DNA of 64,000 bases, from assembly GCF_024679245.1 (NCBI RefSeq), contig NC_090195.1, positions 9,687,993-9,751,992 of the forward strand, in the 5' to 3' direction. Both the position numbers and the translations under genes were made by a program. The notes below the pieces were generated by a model. It had not been told where the DNA came from. It searched no databases and worked only from the letters and a program-made list of their open reading frames with translations. Below are positions 23,162 to 36,407 of the stretch, piece after piece. Source of the DNA: Pseudorasbora parva. Its lineage: Eukaryota > Chordata > Actinopteri > Cypriniformes > Gobionidae. Within the stretch, counting starts at the first letter, position 1. Each line of letters begins with the position of its first letter.

Positions 23162-23599
23162 TTCCTGCTGCTGTAAGTCAGATTTACCTCACTCAGATCA
23201 ATACATTTTGATGTTATTTTCTGTCTCTTTTTGATTTATGTGGACATATCTTGGACCTGAAAGTGAACTATTGTTAAGACAGAGTCATTTTTCTCTCTAA
23301 TCACAGTCATTCATTGTCACTTGCTACAAAAAAGTTAGCAAACCTTTTACCTCATACCAGAAACAGAAAAGCAGGTCTCGACAGTACGGATGGCCATCTG
23401 TCTGATGCCAGTGGAAGAAAGAAAACATTTGATTTAAAAAAAAAGTGAAAAATCATTTTTAATAAACAATAAAATACTTTGTAATTATACATACAAGACA
23501 TTATGCATCTAAAAACATAATTTTAAAATGTAAAAGAATGCAATAAAATGATTAGTGATTAAAATTACGTTTTTTTGGGCGGCTGTGAAAATGTTCGCA
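23162..23599. other. No feature recognised
   Basis: AT-rich sequence without coding potential or paired repeats that I can support. Confidence 0.3.
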
Positions 23600-23905
23600 A
23601 TCTAAACTAACACTTCACAATGACATTACATTTGTTAACGTAAACATTTAAACTTTTAAAGCCTTTATTATTCTTTTAAAGCCTTTATTAATCTTTTAAA
23701 GCCTTTATTACTTTGTACATTTTAATTTCACCATTTACTAGTACATTATTCAAATTGAAAGTATCATTTGTTATTATTTAATGGACCTGAGCTAACAGGA
23801 ACAGTTGTATATTTTATTCACTAACATAAAAAATAGATAAATGTATGGCTCATTGTCAGATAATATTAGTTAATGCATCAACTAATGTTAACTAATGGGA
23901 CCTTA
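23600..23905. repeat. Dispersed repeat (TTAGTTAATGCATCAACTAA type) with a 3-copy tandem
   Basis: The right end (TTAGTTAATGCATCAACTAA, then TGTTAACTAATGGGACCTTA) matches a common cyprinid repeat end. Inside, 23652-23711 holds three copies of an approximately 20-bp unit CTTTTAAAGCCTTTATTA. Ends are approximate. Confidence 0.45.
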
Positions 23906-24310
23906 TTTTAAATATTATCATCTGAACTACTGGCCCAAGTTAGCCTGACGTTGTCGTAATTAGATTCTCGTCAGAATGAGTCTGATACTGCCTGTGATTA
24001 TGGGGCATGTTTCAGCCGAACCAGGAAAGAAAATGCCTCTGCATTCAATTGGATAGACCTACAACAAATCAGAGAAATGGATTAAGTGACGTATGTTAAG
24101 CGATGCATTGTTGACAACAGAGCTCGACTGCACGCACGCTGGAAAAAGTAGAAGAATAGTGAGTATAAACAATCTTTGCCGGTGTTGTTAAAAGGATACA
24201 CAGAGTCCTTACCAACACGATCATCATTTTTTGAGAGAAATAGTAAAGCATAATGCATAAATGAACAAGTTCTCAGTTTAGGATTATAACAAAATCGATC
24301 CAAGCACTTT
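23906..24310. other. Probable repeat fragment (TAGCCTGAC type), no gene
   Basis: TAGCCTGACGTTGTCG near 23941, with AACAAATCAGAGAAATGG near 24063-24080, recalls the TAGCCTGAC-ended family represented at 36408-36909. Only low similarity can be seen. Confidence 0.3.
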
Positions 24311-24966
24311 TTGTCATCATGCTTTGGGGCTGTTTTTCTGCAATGGGACCAGGAAGACTGATCTCTGTAAAGGAAAGAATGAATGGGGCCATGTATCGTG
24401 AGATTTTGAGTAAAAACCTCTTTCCATCAGCAAGGGCATTAAAGATGAAATGCGGCTGGGTCTTTCAGCATGACAATGATCCCAAACACACTGCCCAAGA
24501 AACGAAGGAGCTGCTTCATAAAAAGCATTTCAAAGTCTTGGAGTGGCCTAGCCAGTCTCCAGATCTCAACCCCACAGAAAGTCTTTGGAGGGAGTTGAAA
24601 ATCTGTGGTGCCCAGCGACAGCCCCAAAACATCACTGCTCTAGAGGAGATCTGAATGGAGGAATGGGCCAAACTACCAGCAACAATGTGTAAAAACCTTA
24701 TGGAGACTTAAACGTTTGACCTCTGTCATTGCCAACAAAGGGTATATAACAAAGAATTGAGATTAACTTTTGTTTTTGACCAAATACTTATTTTCCACCA
24801 TAATTTGTAAATAAATAATAAGGTCAATTTCTGGATTGTTTTTTCTCATTCTGTTTCTCATATTTGAAGTGTACCTATGATTAAAATGACAGGCCTCTCT
24901 CATCATTTTAAGTGAGAGAAATTGCGCAATTGGTGGCTGACAAAATACTTTTTTTGCCCCACTGTA
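24311..24966 (+). mobile_element. 5'-truncated Tc1/mariner transposon (3' half)
   Basis: The 3' terminus (TTTTTTTGCCCCACTGTA at 24949-24966, next to the TA target) is a typical Tc1-family end, with the usual TTGGTGGCTGACAAAATACT block inside it. The 5' end is cut in the transposase gene near 24311, so the left inverted repeat and N-terminal coding part are missing. It cannot move. Confidence 0.85.
24319..24654 (+). pseudogene. Tc1-like transposase, C-terminal half, broken
   Basis: The 111-residue frame begins [14 protein letters not shown] and carries HDNDPKHTA (second catalytic Asp, about residues 51-59) and [12 protein letters not shown] (third catalytic acid, about residues 76-87). The first catalytic Asp and the paired DNA-binding domains lie upstream of the truncation. 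A TGA interrupts the frame at 24652, and a further stop follows near 24710. Tc1 transposases are usually about 340 residues, so this is roughly a third. It is dead. Confidence 0.88.
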
Positions 24967-27364
24967 TTAACTAAATAAACAGATGGTAACAGCTTACACT
25001 TTAGAACATGTGCAACAACACTACATAGTGAACTAAACACAATTACATTTAGTCATTCCAAAAACAAGTTGCTAAATAAGTTAAAAGCACCAAATTATTA
25101 CAAATAAGTCATGTAAGTGCTTTGGTGAGTGAATGTACTGTACCCCCAGAGTGCTGACACCTCCGGTTACCTTTAACCAGTCCATTTTTGGCCAGAACTT
25201 ACAGCTGAATCAATGGATGTCAGACACAGAGAAGGCTGAAAGGCCATGAAGATGCCGCGATAAGGAGCTGTTGGGATGGATCCACATTTTCCATTAAGTA
25301 TACTGTCTGTAAAAATAATCTGCTGAGTAAACTAGGCATCATGTTTTTTTGGAGCAGATTCCCTGGTGCACTTTACTAATGTCGCTGAGCATTGCAATAA
25401 TTCAGATGCCAGTGAACTCGTTTTCAATCCCAATGATGATTGAAGACAATAAGATAGTTCTGGTCTAACTTATAACCTGTTTTACTTCAACTCTAATAAT
25501 AATCTGTATTCTTGACCCAGGTCACATTTCCTAAGTTCTAACCCATAGACATAACAGCATTTCATAACAGTGAAAAGATCAAGAACACCTTAACTAACGC
25601 CCCAAGTGCCAGGAAAGGAATGTATCCTTGTTTCCATGGTGATGAATTAAAGACTATTTTTGCCCTAAAAAGCACCACAACTGAATAATAGGCCAAGAAC
25701 CCTGTCTCTTACCTTGAAGTTCACTTCTCCCAGCATGTCCTAAATTCTCTGAATTATCGAAGAGTCTCTTTGTCAAAAAGCACACCAATACACACCAACT
25801 CTGGTAAAAAACCAATACAGCTCCTGAGGGTTTTTAGATCTGACTCACAGTTAACCCCTCCAGAGACTGTATAAGACAAAGGTTTAAAGAATTATCCACA
25901 TGCAGAGAAACTTGTCAGCACTGCCCTGCGACTTCATCAATAAAATTGTTTCGCAGCCATCCGCAAAACTACTTCTCAGTATTGAAGTAGTAACCTCACT
26001 GTTTTTAAAGCAGGTAAACTTACAGATTTGCTATTAGTAGAGACTTGTGTAAATTTACACATGCTTAATCAGTTGATCAATCTCTGTCTGATAGCAGAAT
26101 TAATCTGCATACCAATGGCTCAAGCTTTGGTTACTAGCTCTAAAATGACATTTGTAATTAGCAATGGAGACTTATGCTGAATCCGTAAGCAATTAGTCCT
26201 ACACACAATAGCTTTCAAGCACAAAAACCTGACAAATATGTTGTATTAAAAAAATCAGATTGAAAAAAAAATGAATTAAAAATTTTTTTAACTGTAGTAT
26301 GCAGAATAATTGACTCTGTCTGAGCTATTGATTTATTACAACAACAAAAAATGCACACCTGTTTTGCATCATGATAATTCAATATTTCAATATAATTTTT
26401 TTATAATTCAAAGGTGCAAAGATAATTATTCCTTACTTATAATCACTGACATTGTCTACAGTATAAAGCTGCCTCTGTAAATTCCAGAGAAATTGTACAA
26501 TATTGAGGGCAAATAGAAAAGTAAAAGAACATACTGTTTAACCAGCTTGTTTGGATCTCTGTACAGACTTCAGAAGGACCATGGTGTCAGGAACAAGTCT
26601 CATCTCTTCCTAATATGTAATTTTTAGAACAAAATAAACATGAATAAACATCAGAAGTAATGTTGTTTCAACTGCGGAAAGACATCAGTAGGCCTACATT
26701 TAGAAGAGAGTACAGTACATTTTTCAAGCTCAAGTTTAAGTGGGAAAGTCGTAGATTCGCCATTCTGATTGGTCAGGTTGTATAGAAGCTTTCTGCCACA
26801 TTTTCTAGCAATTGTGTTTACTTCTTTTCATCTATATGTATACAATTTTATAAAAGTTATAAAATCAGATTTACGAAATAACTAGCAAAAGCAAGAGAAA
26901 AAGTCAATTGCAAGTTTATCTTTATGTCACAATTCTGAGAAAAGAAGTCAGAATTGCGCTATAAACTAGCAATTTACTTTTTTCTCATAATTTTTATATC
27001 TTTAATGTTTTCCTATAAATGAAATTAGCAATCATAACAGTGGCCATTTACAGGTAAACCTTAAATAAACCAAAAAAGATCATTTTCGACAGACAGGGTT
27101 AATTGACCTATCAGTAAGCCACTTCCCCCTTAGTTACTGTTGCTAACACTGACAAACAAACGGAGTTGCTAACTGTTTTACATTGACAACTGTCAGCGTG
27201 AAAACCTTGTCTCAGGATGTTTTTGATTAATTTTGGACACAGACGGACCACCTCTCATCATCGAGGAGCATTCAAGTAAGATGAGTATGACAACCAGAAA
27301 ATCCTCTCGGTATACCTGGAATCAGTGTTACAGTACAGGCACATTGTTTTACCATTTTTGTAGC
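24967..27364. other. Mostly unique intergenic or intronic sequence, no gene recognised
   Basis: No protein family or RNA gene was found in 2.4 kb. AGAAGTCAGAATTGCGCTATAA at about 26943 belongs to a simple dispersed repeat (AAGTCAGAATTG type). At 25700-25760 the minus strand reads AACTTCAAG followed by GTAAGAG, a splice-donor-like string with no convincing exon. Confidence 0.3.
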
Positions 27365-28305
27365 TAGGGCTGACTATTGACACGATTCACAGTTCGATTC
27401 AATTCAATATCGATTATTTTGGATATATCATGTATACATGGAAAATGTTCTCAATGAAAACAAATCTCTTAATTAATGCTGTAGACTATGGGAGTCCATT
27501 GTAGCCTTCTAGGCTACATTAGTGTACTATAATATTAAAGGTAAAAACTGATTTTTATAAAAACACTTAAATTACACTCAGTGGTGTTTTTTTAAATTAT
27601 ATTAATAAAGTTATATGAAATATAAACGTTTAAATGGTGGCTGCCATAGAAACTTGTCAGATTTATTCAAACATGCATTAAATATTGAAGAACAATAAAA
27701 ATGATAATGAATATGTATGTTAATACGGTGCTTATATTTATCAAAATGCTCCTCTCCGGAAGTACATTTTTCTAGCTGACTAATGAGTTCATGGACACTG
27801 GATATGGTTTTTCTGAGGTAAATGTGACATTAAAAGCTGTTTTACTGTTGTATTTCCATGGTTGAAACACTGCTTGAAAGAATCCATGTGGCATGATACG
27901 GATTCCGGTAAGTTGTACTCAACACACTTTCAGATGCATATTCATGTTTATTTGTCGCTATAACTGGTATTAAAGTGGAAGAGAAGCTCAGTTAATGTGG
28001 GCTCCCCGCTGCTGCTTCTTTTGAGCTGAGCCAGAGCGATTTCACGTCACAGTGCCAAACAAACCGGTATTTATGTTTTTGAATTTCACAAAAATGGATG
28101 TAATTTGAAATCTGAGACATTGTTTCATATCAATAGTAACAAAGCACAAAGATTATTGCGATTTATTGGATGGGAGGACCGCTACAATCTTGCTTTCATT
28201 TATTTACTGAAAACAGGATGACCAGTTCATTCTTGGGATTTAAGAATCAATATCAGTGTGTAAAAATGAGAATCTATTTAAATCTATCTTCCTTACCCAG
28301 CCCTA
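27365..28305. mobile_element. Non-autonomous DNA transposon with TAGGGCTG ends
   Basis: The left end TAGGGCTGACTATTGACACG runs into GATTCACAGTTCGATTCAAT and is complemented by ACCCAGCCCTA at 28295-28305. The CGATTC-rich left arm is typical of a common cyprinid repeat. No transposase motif is seen in the 0.9-kb interior. Confidence 0.55.
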
Positions 28306-29813
28306 ATAAACACCATCAAACCCATGAGAGCTTAGGATCTTCCAATGTTTCTCTATGACTCTGAAACCTAAAGATGTCTTAGTTCCAGTCCCGGTGCAAC
28401 CGATACACAACTGCCATTGGCTCATCTGCGTTCGAGGGAAGTGGCAAAAACTTGAGGAAATCTTCAGGAAGTGCAAAAACATTTGTGAAATATTATTATT
28501 AATAAACCATTACATACATAACTAAATTATAATAAAATAATAAAAACTAATATAATACTTAAATAAATAAAATTCAGTGGTATTCCTGGTAACTTATATA
28601 GAACACACACCTTTATTTTTTTTTACTATGAACTCGGCAGATAAGTTCAAATAACACTGAAAATTACTACGATTTGCAGTTTAGTGGGCTAACAGGTCAA
28701 TCCTGTGAAAATAGCACAAAAATGTGGTGTAAAACAAAAATGCTTAAACTGATTCTCTTATTATAACACACATGATTTATGATGCTTCGATGCCATTAAT
28801 GTCATAGCTGATTGGTTGCAAGCCATTTGGTCTAATGGCATTCTGACATGGTTTATCGGCCTTAATTATAGTTAGATTATTGCCTGCTCTGCTTTTCCTA
28901 GGGAAAGCCCTTCGCGTGCACTGTCTCCGTCAGCTGTTTCAGCCTGGCTGCTTGGGCGCCAAACTTCCCCCCGTTGTTAAGCGTAACATATGTTTCTCTC
29001 CCATGCAGTCGAAAAGCCTTGCCTTGAATAATTAAGCCATTTTCTGTAGGTAATGACTGCCTGCTTTGACTGTGAACACATTATGGAGGCCAGGCCTAGA
29101 CGGAGAGCACTCACAGGTAATGAAATCATGTAGGTAACAACTGTGTGAAAGAAACAATAAATACATAAATAAAAACACCAGTTTTGTTTACTAAAGTATA
29201 GCCAGAATTTTGTCGTTTCTCAGCCATCCTCTTCCACTTAGAGTTAACCATGGTTAGCCATGCAGCGGGCAGCTCTCTAACACGTGTATGTATTCAGGAT
29301 TGGTTCTTGTCCTCTGGGACTTTTAGCAAGAAGCTCTCAGAAGCACTGATTGGGCAGAAAGATGCTCTGCATATAATCAGAAAGTTGCATCCTCAGAGGA
29401 TTCGCAAGCGAAAAGAGAGATGTAAAGAAGGTGGGGAGTGGGGCGTGCGAGAGGGGGATATCTATCAGCCCGGGAATGGAATGATTAAGAGGCACTTAAG
29501 CTGAAATAAGGTTGAACAGGTGACAATGTGTGGATAGCAGGGAAGAAAATAGAGTTAATAACACCATCTCGTAATAGATTTACACAATCTGCCCTGAGCA
29601 GCCACTGAGGTGTGTGATGCCATCGTGGAGAACAAGGTTGCTACACGTTTTAGCAATACGTCTTTATCAAAAAGCTCTTGTAAGACAACAGCAGTGATTT
29701 ATTCTGTTAAATGTCTGTAAAATGTTGCCTATAGTTAGTTTAGCTCCATTTAGCCACTGTTTTACAGACTGTGGTTTTGACTTCTTGAAACGTATTGCTG
29801 CAAATATAATGAT
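28306..29813. other. Unique sequence; candidate conserved non-coding block at 28780-29140
   Basis: 28780-29140 is free of repeats and has mixed composition with several transcription-factor-like strings (GTCAGCTGTTTCAGC, CCTTGAATAATTAAGCC). No frame or splice structure makes it an exon. The 84-codon frame at 29250-29504 matches no family I know. Confidence 0.3.
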
Positions 29814-31901
29814 CAGGGTGTCTTCACACTTTTAATTCAGTTCGCTTGGTTAGTTTGGTACAGACCCAAACATTTTTTTAGTTCTGTTTGGCTTAGCATT
29901 TAGATTGATTTAGATTGTGATTTTTAACACAGAACATAAAAAATACAGAACATAAAGGCATATGGATGTGTTCAAAACTGGATTAATCGTCTTTTATGGT
30001 CTATTTTGAGATAGAACTTAGAGAACACTTGTTGTGTGTTGGCCTAAAAACGCTTATTGTATGTGCGTAGCCTACATATGATGGTATTCTGACCAGCTGA
30101 GAACTCATTAAGAGCTTATAAATGTGTAAAGGAGTCAAAACAGCGGCAGGAATCCCTCCGTCAATGAAGATCCACAAATGAAGATCTGCTGCGAAGAGCC
30201 GGCGTTCTGACGCCTGTACCGAACTGTAAGAAAAAACAGGTATTCTTGAGCATTCTGCCTTTTTACCATCTCCTCTTCCCGTTTTTGGTTCGTTTACATG
30301 CCTTTGGTCCGTGTTGCTTTCATATTTCAATTAAAATCTACGGTGGCCCAGTAGTGCACAACACAACGAAATTTAAAAGCAAACATAAGTGTACAACGCA
30401 AAGAAACCAAGCCATAACACAACGGAAACAAGCCACAACGAAAACACCAAAACACAGGAAACAAGCCACAACACAACGAAATCAAGCCACAACACAACAA
30501 AATCAAGCCACAACACAATGGAAACAAGCCACAACACAACAAAATCAAGTCACACAACACAACAAAATCAAGCCACAACACAACTGAAACAAGCCACAAC
30601 ACAACGAAATCAAGCCACAACACTACGAAATCAAGCCACAACACAACTGAAACAAGCCACAACACAACGAAATCAAGCCACAACACAACTGAAACAAGCC
30701 ACAACACAACGAAATGAAGCCACAACACAACGGAATCAAGCCACAACACAACGAAAACAAGCCACAACACAACGGAAACAAGCCACAACACAACGGAAAC
30801 AAAGTCACAACTCAATGAAATCAAGCCACAACACAACGAAATCAAGCCACAACACAACGAAATCAAGCCACAACACAATGGAATCAAGCCACAACACAAC
30901 GAAATCAAGCCACAACACAATGGAATCAAGCCACAACACAACGGAAACAAGCCACAACACAACAGAAACAAGCCACAACACAACAAAATCAAGCCACAAC
31001 ACAACGAAATCAAGCCACAACACAACAAAATCAAGCCACAACACAACGAAATCAAGCCACAACACAACGAAATCAAACCACAACACAACGAAATCAAGCC
31101 ACAACACAATGGAATCAAGCCACAACACAACGGAAACAAGCCACAACACAACGGAAACAAGCCACAACACAACGGAAACAAGCCACAACACAACAAAATC
31201 AAGCCACAACACAACGAAATCAAGCCACAACACAACAAAATCAAGCCACAACACAACGAAATCAAGCCACAACACAACGAAATCAAGCCACAACACAACG
31301 AAATCAAGCCACAACACAACGGAAACAAGCCACAACACAACGGAAACAAGCCACAACACAACGAAATCAAGCCACAACACAACAAAATTTAAAAAGTAAA
31401 TAAGTTCACAACATAAAAAACCAAGCCACAACACAACAGAAATAAGTCACAACACAAGGAAATCAAGCCACAACAAAATGGAAACAAGCAACAACACAAC
31501 AAAATCTAGCCACAACACAACTGAAACAAGCCACAACCCAATGGAAACAAGCCCCAACGAAAACACCAAAACACAGTGGAAACAAGCCACAACAAAACAA
31601 AAATGCCAAAACACAATGGAAACAAGCCACAACACAATGAAATCAAGCCACAACACAACAAAATCTAGCCACAACGCAATGGAAACAAGCCACAACACAA
31701 TGAATGCGTTTAAAATTTTATTGTGTTCTGCAATACTGGGCCACTGTACAAATCGCAGCAGAGTTCGTTTGGAAGCAGACTGAGACCCATCTTTTCAGCG
31801 GTCTCTGTCCGCTTCTTTGGCACACCAGGGTTCGGGCGGGAGCGTTCACACCAGGGTTTATTTTAATCGAACCAAAAATACCAAGTGTGAATACACCCTT
31901 A
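29814..31901. mobile_element. TTCACAC-type DNA transposon hosting a minisatellite element
   Basis: The left end (AGGGTGTCTTCACACTT) and complemented right end (AGGGTGTATTCACACTT) are inverted repeats. The interior (AAAACAGCGGCAGGAATCCC) has a second copy, reversed, at 19560-20120. The two copies differ chiefly because this one carries the 21-bp minisatellite element. The ends resemble hAT-type cyprinid repeats, but no 8-bp duplication could be confirmed. Confidence 0.55.
30339..31749. mobile_element. Element with about 40-bp inverted ends built of a 21-bp minisatellite
   Basis: The left end TACGGTGGCCCAGTAGTGCA continues into CAACACAACGAAATTTAAAA. The right end complements as GTACAGTGGCCCAGTATTGC then AGAACACAATAAAATTTTAA. 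AAATC lies outside both ends (30334-30338 and 31750-31754) as a putative 5-bp target duplication, and the copy at 19560-20120 shows an uninterrupted site. Between the ends are about 64 copies of AAGCCACAACACAACGAAATC. Part of the left-end sequence recurs inside at about 31384-31420. Long open frames on both strands (SSHNTTK or CCGLISL repeats) arise because 21 is divisible by three. Confidence 0.7.
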
Positions 31902-34900
31902 GTAAGAAAAAGCATTTTGTATTGTAAATGTACTTAAGCGAAAGCAAATTATTGAAGACTGGAGACTGTCATTGAATCAAGGCTGAATAATTATTACAGA
32001 ACAACCCCAATTGGCCCAGCAAACAGGAACACAGACCTTTGAACGGTAGGTTAATCGAGGTGTTATTAGAACCATTAAATCCCTCGTCACGTTCACAAAC
32101 AAAACACTGCTTACATAATAAAGATTGGTCATTATCCATAAACCAGCATTTTGCGTTATTTCTGTATAGCTTCGGTTCATCTAAAAGTATGAATTCAAGG
32201 AATAAGCCTTGATTTATTTTAAAAAGTTGAATGTTTTGAAAAAAAAAACATTTATTTACCACTAAACCATCAAGTTGAGTCTGAGATTGAGATGAGTTTT
32301 CCCAAAATAAAAGCTTCTGCTAAATGAATAAATGCAAAACTACAGCGAATGTTTGGAAAATTAAGTATGAATAAAAATGTAATACATAGCTGCATCAAAA
32401 TACAGAATAAATGCAAAAAAATGTATGTAAAACTGCTACCTAGAAGTGTGGTAAAACAGAGGGATAAAAACACAATAATTAATAAAGAAATTATAATGGA
32501 AACTTTAACCTATTATTCTTAATCAAAAGATTGTGAGGGTTAAAACATCTTAATTTAAGCTACAATCATATCTTAAAACCAGCTGCAGAACTAAATTAGT
32601 TAGTTCATCAAGTTCATTAATATGCCGGGCTAAGTAATAGACTGTCAGACAGGTATATTATTACTCCTTTAGTAGATACTAGTGCTAATAGTCTATAAGA
32701 GCAGGTCTTTAAAGAACCAGATCTTGGCACAGAAGAGACTCTGACTGTCTCTACAGAACATCGCAGACCAATCAATGCTCCCTCTGTGTGGGACTGGTGC
32801 CGGTCCCCATTCGCATCAATTTATCGGAATGTTCTCGCCTCTCAATTGAGCACACGTGCTCTCTCACTCATTCCTCCCCCCCATCTCTACCTTCTGACCT
32901 CACCTGGAGAAAACAGATATGTTTATTTCCCTAAAAATGTCATGAAAAACAATTACCAGTTGAATTTGGTCTTTTGATTCTTTTATGGTCTGGTTGTATA
33001 AACCTTAAGGAATACAAGTACAGCAAAAAATGCAAAAGGTCTCAGCCTCGGTATAAAATAAGCATCTAACGGAGATGTTCGGATGCCCAGTGCTGCGTTC
33101 AGATGCTTAAATATCCCAGCAGTGACGAGCAACAGAATCAAACTCAAATCTGAAGCCTCGACTCAAGAGAGGAGAGGACAGAAAGAGTATTAGTCCATCT
33201 ATCACATCCCTCTCTGCTCTGATGGCGAGCCTGGACGATAAATCTATCCCTCTCACCTTTAAACAATATTCTCTCCATCTCTGTCAGATGTGGCTGCTGC
33301 AATTGTGGCAAATATCCAGTGAGAAATCACTACACAGTGTCAAGCACGCATGACGGCAGAAACGCGGCTCTTCGCTCAATAAAGGAAATCTAAAGATTAT
33401 GAGGGATTGTCCTCTTACTGAGTGCTTCTCTCCGTCTGTTTTATTGTAGGTGTGGAGTGATGCACTTGTGGTAGAGACATCATGGACATTTGATCAGTTT
33501 GAACGGGTCAGTGGTCAGAGCTGTTATTTCAGAACTCTGATAGATAGGCCTACGCTACTCTAGGGCTTCTACTCCCAGGTCTGAACCTATAGAGTATGAG
33601 GAACATGAAGGAGATAAGAAGGAGAGAAACGAGGAGAGATTTGATGAAAACGGGAGAAACAAGATATCAGTTCCTCTTTTCCAAGGTTTCCACATACAGT
33701 ATAGTGGTCCACTGCATAACCAAAAAAGTGTTTAATTATGAATATATTTATATTATATTATTTATAATATCTTATAATGGTTACATATAATATATATTAT
33801 ATATATAATATATTTAAATTATGTATCATATCTTTCAATGGTCCCACGGGTTCAAAAAATAGCTAAAAATGCTTTGGTTTCAAGACTTTAAAAGTAACTT
33901 TAAAATCCAGAGTTCTTACTTAGTATTCTTACTAAAATATTCTGAGTTCTTAATATAAGAAATTATGTCGGATTACTATGCATTACAATCACTACAAGTG
34001 TGCCAATTTGCATAAAAAGTGTGCCATTTCGAGGAAGAATATAAGAATAATACAAATAAAAATAACAATAAAGATTTTGTATATAAATTAAATGCATGTT
34101 TTTTTTTTTTTTAATAAGAACAAAATTTGTACAAATCCTTGCCTGGTTAATAAAGGAATTACACAACATTTTATAATGTTACTCCACACAGGACTCCAAA
34201 CCCATGACCTCATTCATCTTGAAGTGCCACTGGGCAGACATGGAGTCACACAGCTGCTTAAGTTCCACAGTTCAGATGAGAATCAAGTCAAAATTAAGAT
34301 TTTGTACATAAATTCACAGCATGTTATATTTAATAACTTTAGATGAGATCATTCTCAATGTCTGGAACTTTTTCAGCACTTCTGGCCACAGTGCCTCATG
34401 TGCCACACAGGATTTGAGCTGAATAGTTCAAGGCTCGTGGCACGTGGCGTTACTGATTGCGCCACTCCGTTGACGTAGACTCAAGAGGCTGCAGAGGAGA
34501 GCTTTTATTTTGAGAGTGAGTAGACGAAAGCATTATTTAGCATTTTAACCAGATTAGTATGCTAAGTTAATGTAGTTTATGGTTAACCCGATAGCTTAAG
34601 AGACAGACACATTAGAAAGAATGGCTACTGGATAGCATGCTAACCATTTAGCATGCTAAGCTAACTAACATAAATACACAAACACAGGCAACTTTGGAGA
34701 TGTGTTTCTCAGAAACATAGGCGAATGGCATGCATCCGTTCAGTCTTTTCTGTGCGGTATTAAGTATTATTTTTTTTCAACAAAAAAGTGCATACATTTA
34801 ATTATATATTAATTATATATTTATAATTTTGCAGATAAGTTGTTCTGTACATTTAAGCATTTCCCTTAATTTTATTTCATGCTATAACTTGTAGTAAATA

Positions 34901-36104
34901 GGAAGCGAAGATTAGTCAATATGACATTTATTTTACGAATTTTGTGACAAAATTCTATTTGAATTTGAAAATACTTTTTATTGAAAAATAACAAAACAAA
35001 ATGATTTTATTACATACTGAGATGGGAATACCCTTGCTTAAAGAGAAATAAAAAAATAAGTGTAAACTGTAATGTATTGTATGTTTTCTCCCATGTGCAA
35101 AGAAATGTCTGCAAAGTCTGGCAAGGTGAAGTCAAGGAAGAGCAGAGGTTGTAGAAGCTGCTCTTGTTACTGCAGGTTGGATGAAAGTGGCTAGCGTTAA
35201 GTCAGGCTGAGATGTTTCTGATGTGTTATCCTTCCTACTTCCTGTCAGAGAACACACACACACACACATCACATCCATCCCAGTAAGCCGCGGTACTGCA
35301 TCCTTCACACAAAACAACCTCCATTCTCCAATTAAACAACACAGCCATTCAAACCAAGATATTTAAATGGACATTAATATTACATTTGAAATGCACTAGA
35401 GCGACTTGCTGTTTACCACTTGCTGTTTACCACACAACTTGATTCAATCGATACAAAATTGGACAGTTAAAATCCCGTTAAATCTCCCTCTAGCACCTTC
35501 CACTTGTCAGCCCTGTTAATGCACCCACATGTGGCTGACTAAGGTCATCCGGGACCACGGGAGGATCCTCGGAGCAGAACATGGCCGGGGCGACCACAGC
35601 CTGACAGCCCTGAATTAATTGACGAGCCTCCAAGAGGTTGTTCTTTAATAACTTATCGATCAGTCAGGTCAGACATGCAAAGCGTTTGCCACAGCCTGTC
35701 CAATCCGAGCGGGATCCTTCCGGAATATCTTATACATGTAGAAGTGATTAAAGAAAGTGCCGAGCTCTTTGATCACAAAGTAGCCACAGGCATGCGAGTG
35801 TGTGTGTGTGAGCATGTGTCCTTCTCGAGAATTACCGTGCAGCTCTATGTAACCGCTGAGTGAGTGTGTGCGCATACATATTCATCTCAGATAACAGATG
35901 TCAATGTGAGCTCACGTTTTATTGCTTTTGTTCCTAGATGATTGCATTAACATGAAAGAGACAATGATTGTCACATGACGTCGCTTTTTGTGTTATAATC
36001 ACTGTGGGGCTGTGATAAGAGCATATCTCGGGTTATGTAAAACAGCTAGAATGTTTATTACTGCTTCTGTTCAATGCTAGCAAACAACAAAGACAAGCAT
36101 TGAA
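31902..36104. other. 4.2 kb of mainly unique sequence, no gene recognised
   Basis: A short LINE/SINE-type tail (AAAAGCTTCTGCTAAATG) lies near 32308-32325, AT-rich tracts at 33745-33825 and 34790-34830, a 14-T run near 34099, and (AC)n near 35252-35269. Segments at 33120-33420 and 35470-35720 are repeat-free and of mixed composition, possible conserved non-coding DNA. No exon or RNA gene can be supported. Confidence 0.3.
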
Positions 36105-36330
36105 GATTAAAGGGATAGTTCACTACAAAATGAAAATGTTGTCATCATTTACTTACCGTTAAGTTGTTCCAAACCAGAATGAGTTTCTTTTTCCTGTTGA
36201 ACACAAAAGAAAATATTAAGAAGAATGTGGCTAGTCAAACAGTTGTCAGCAAAAATGACAACTGGAAGAAAACCGGAACTGCAAGAAAAAAATTCCTATG
36301 GAAGTCAATGGGTGTCATTAACGGTTATTT
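36105..36330 (+). mobile_element. Partial AGTTCAC-type palindromic MITE
   Basis: AAAGGGATAGTTCACTACAA opens the copy, followed by ATGAGTTTCTTTTTCCTGTT and GAACACAAAAGAAAATATT, then TATGGAAGTCAATGGGTG. These are in the order found in a common cyprinid palindromic repeat. Its right arm is absent. Confidence 0.5.
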
Positions 36331-36407
36331 TAAATGTATTCTCTTTTTTCAGATTAGGGATGGTCGATATAACGGTACAAAATATCTTACATTATGTCAC
36401 CGTTTCC

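Noticed and set aside
25690..25780. Minus-strand exon ending in a GTAAGAG donor
   Set aside because: The donor-like string is good, but upstream frames are short, no domain is recognisable and no clear acceptor is present.
30327..31434. Long frames on both strands (CCGLISL and SSHNTTK repeats, up to 352 codons)
   Set aside because: A 21-bp satellite lacking stops gives open frames in several phases; repeat composition and inverted ends explain the sequence.
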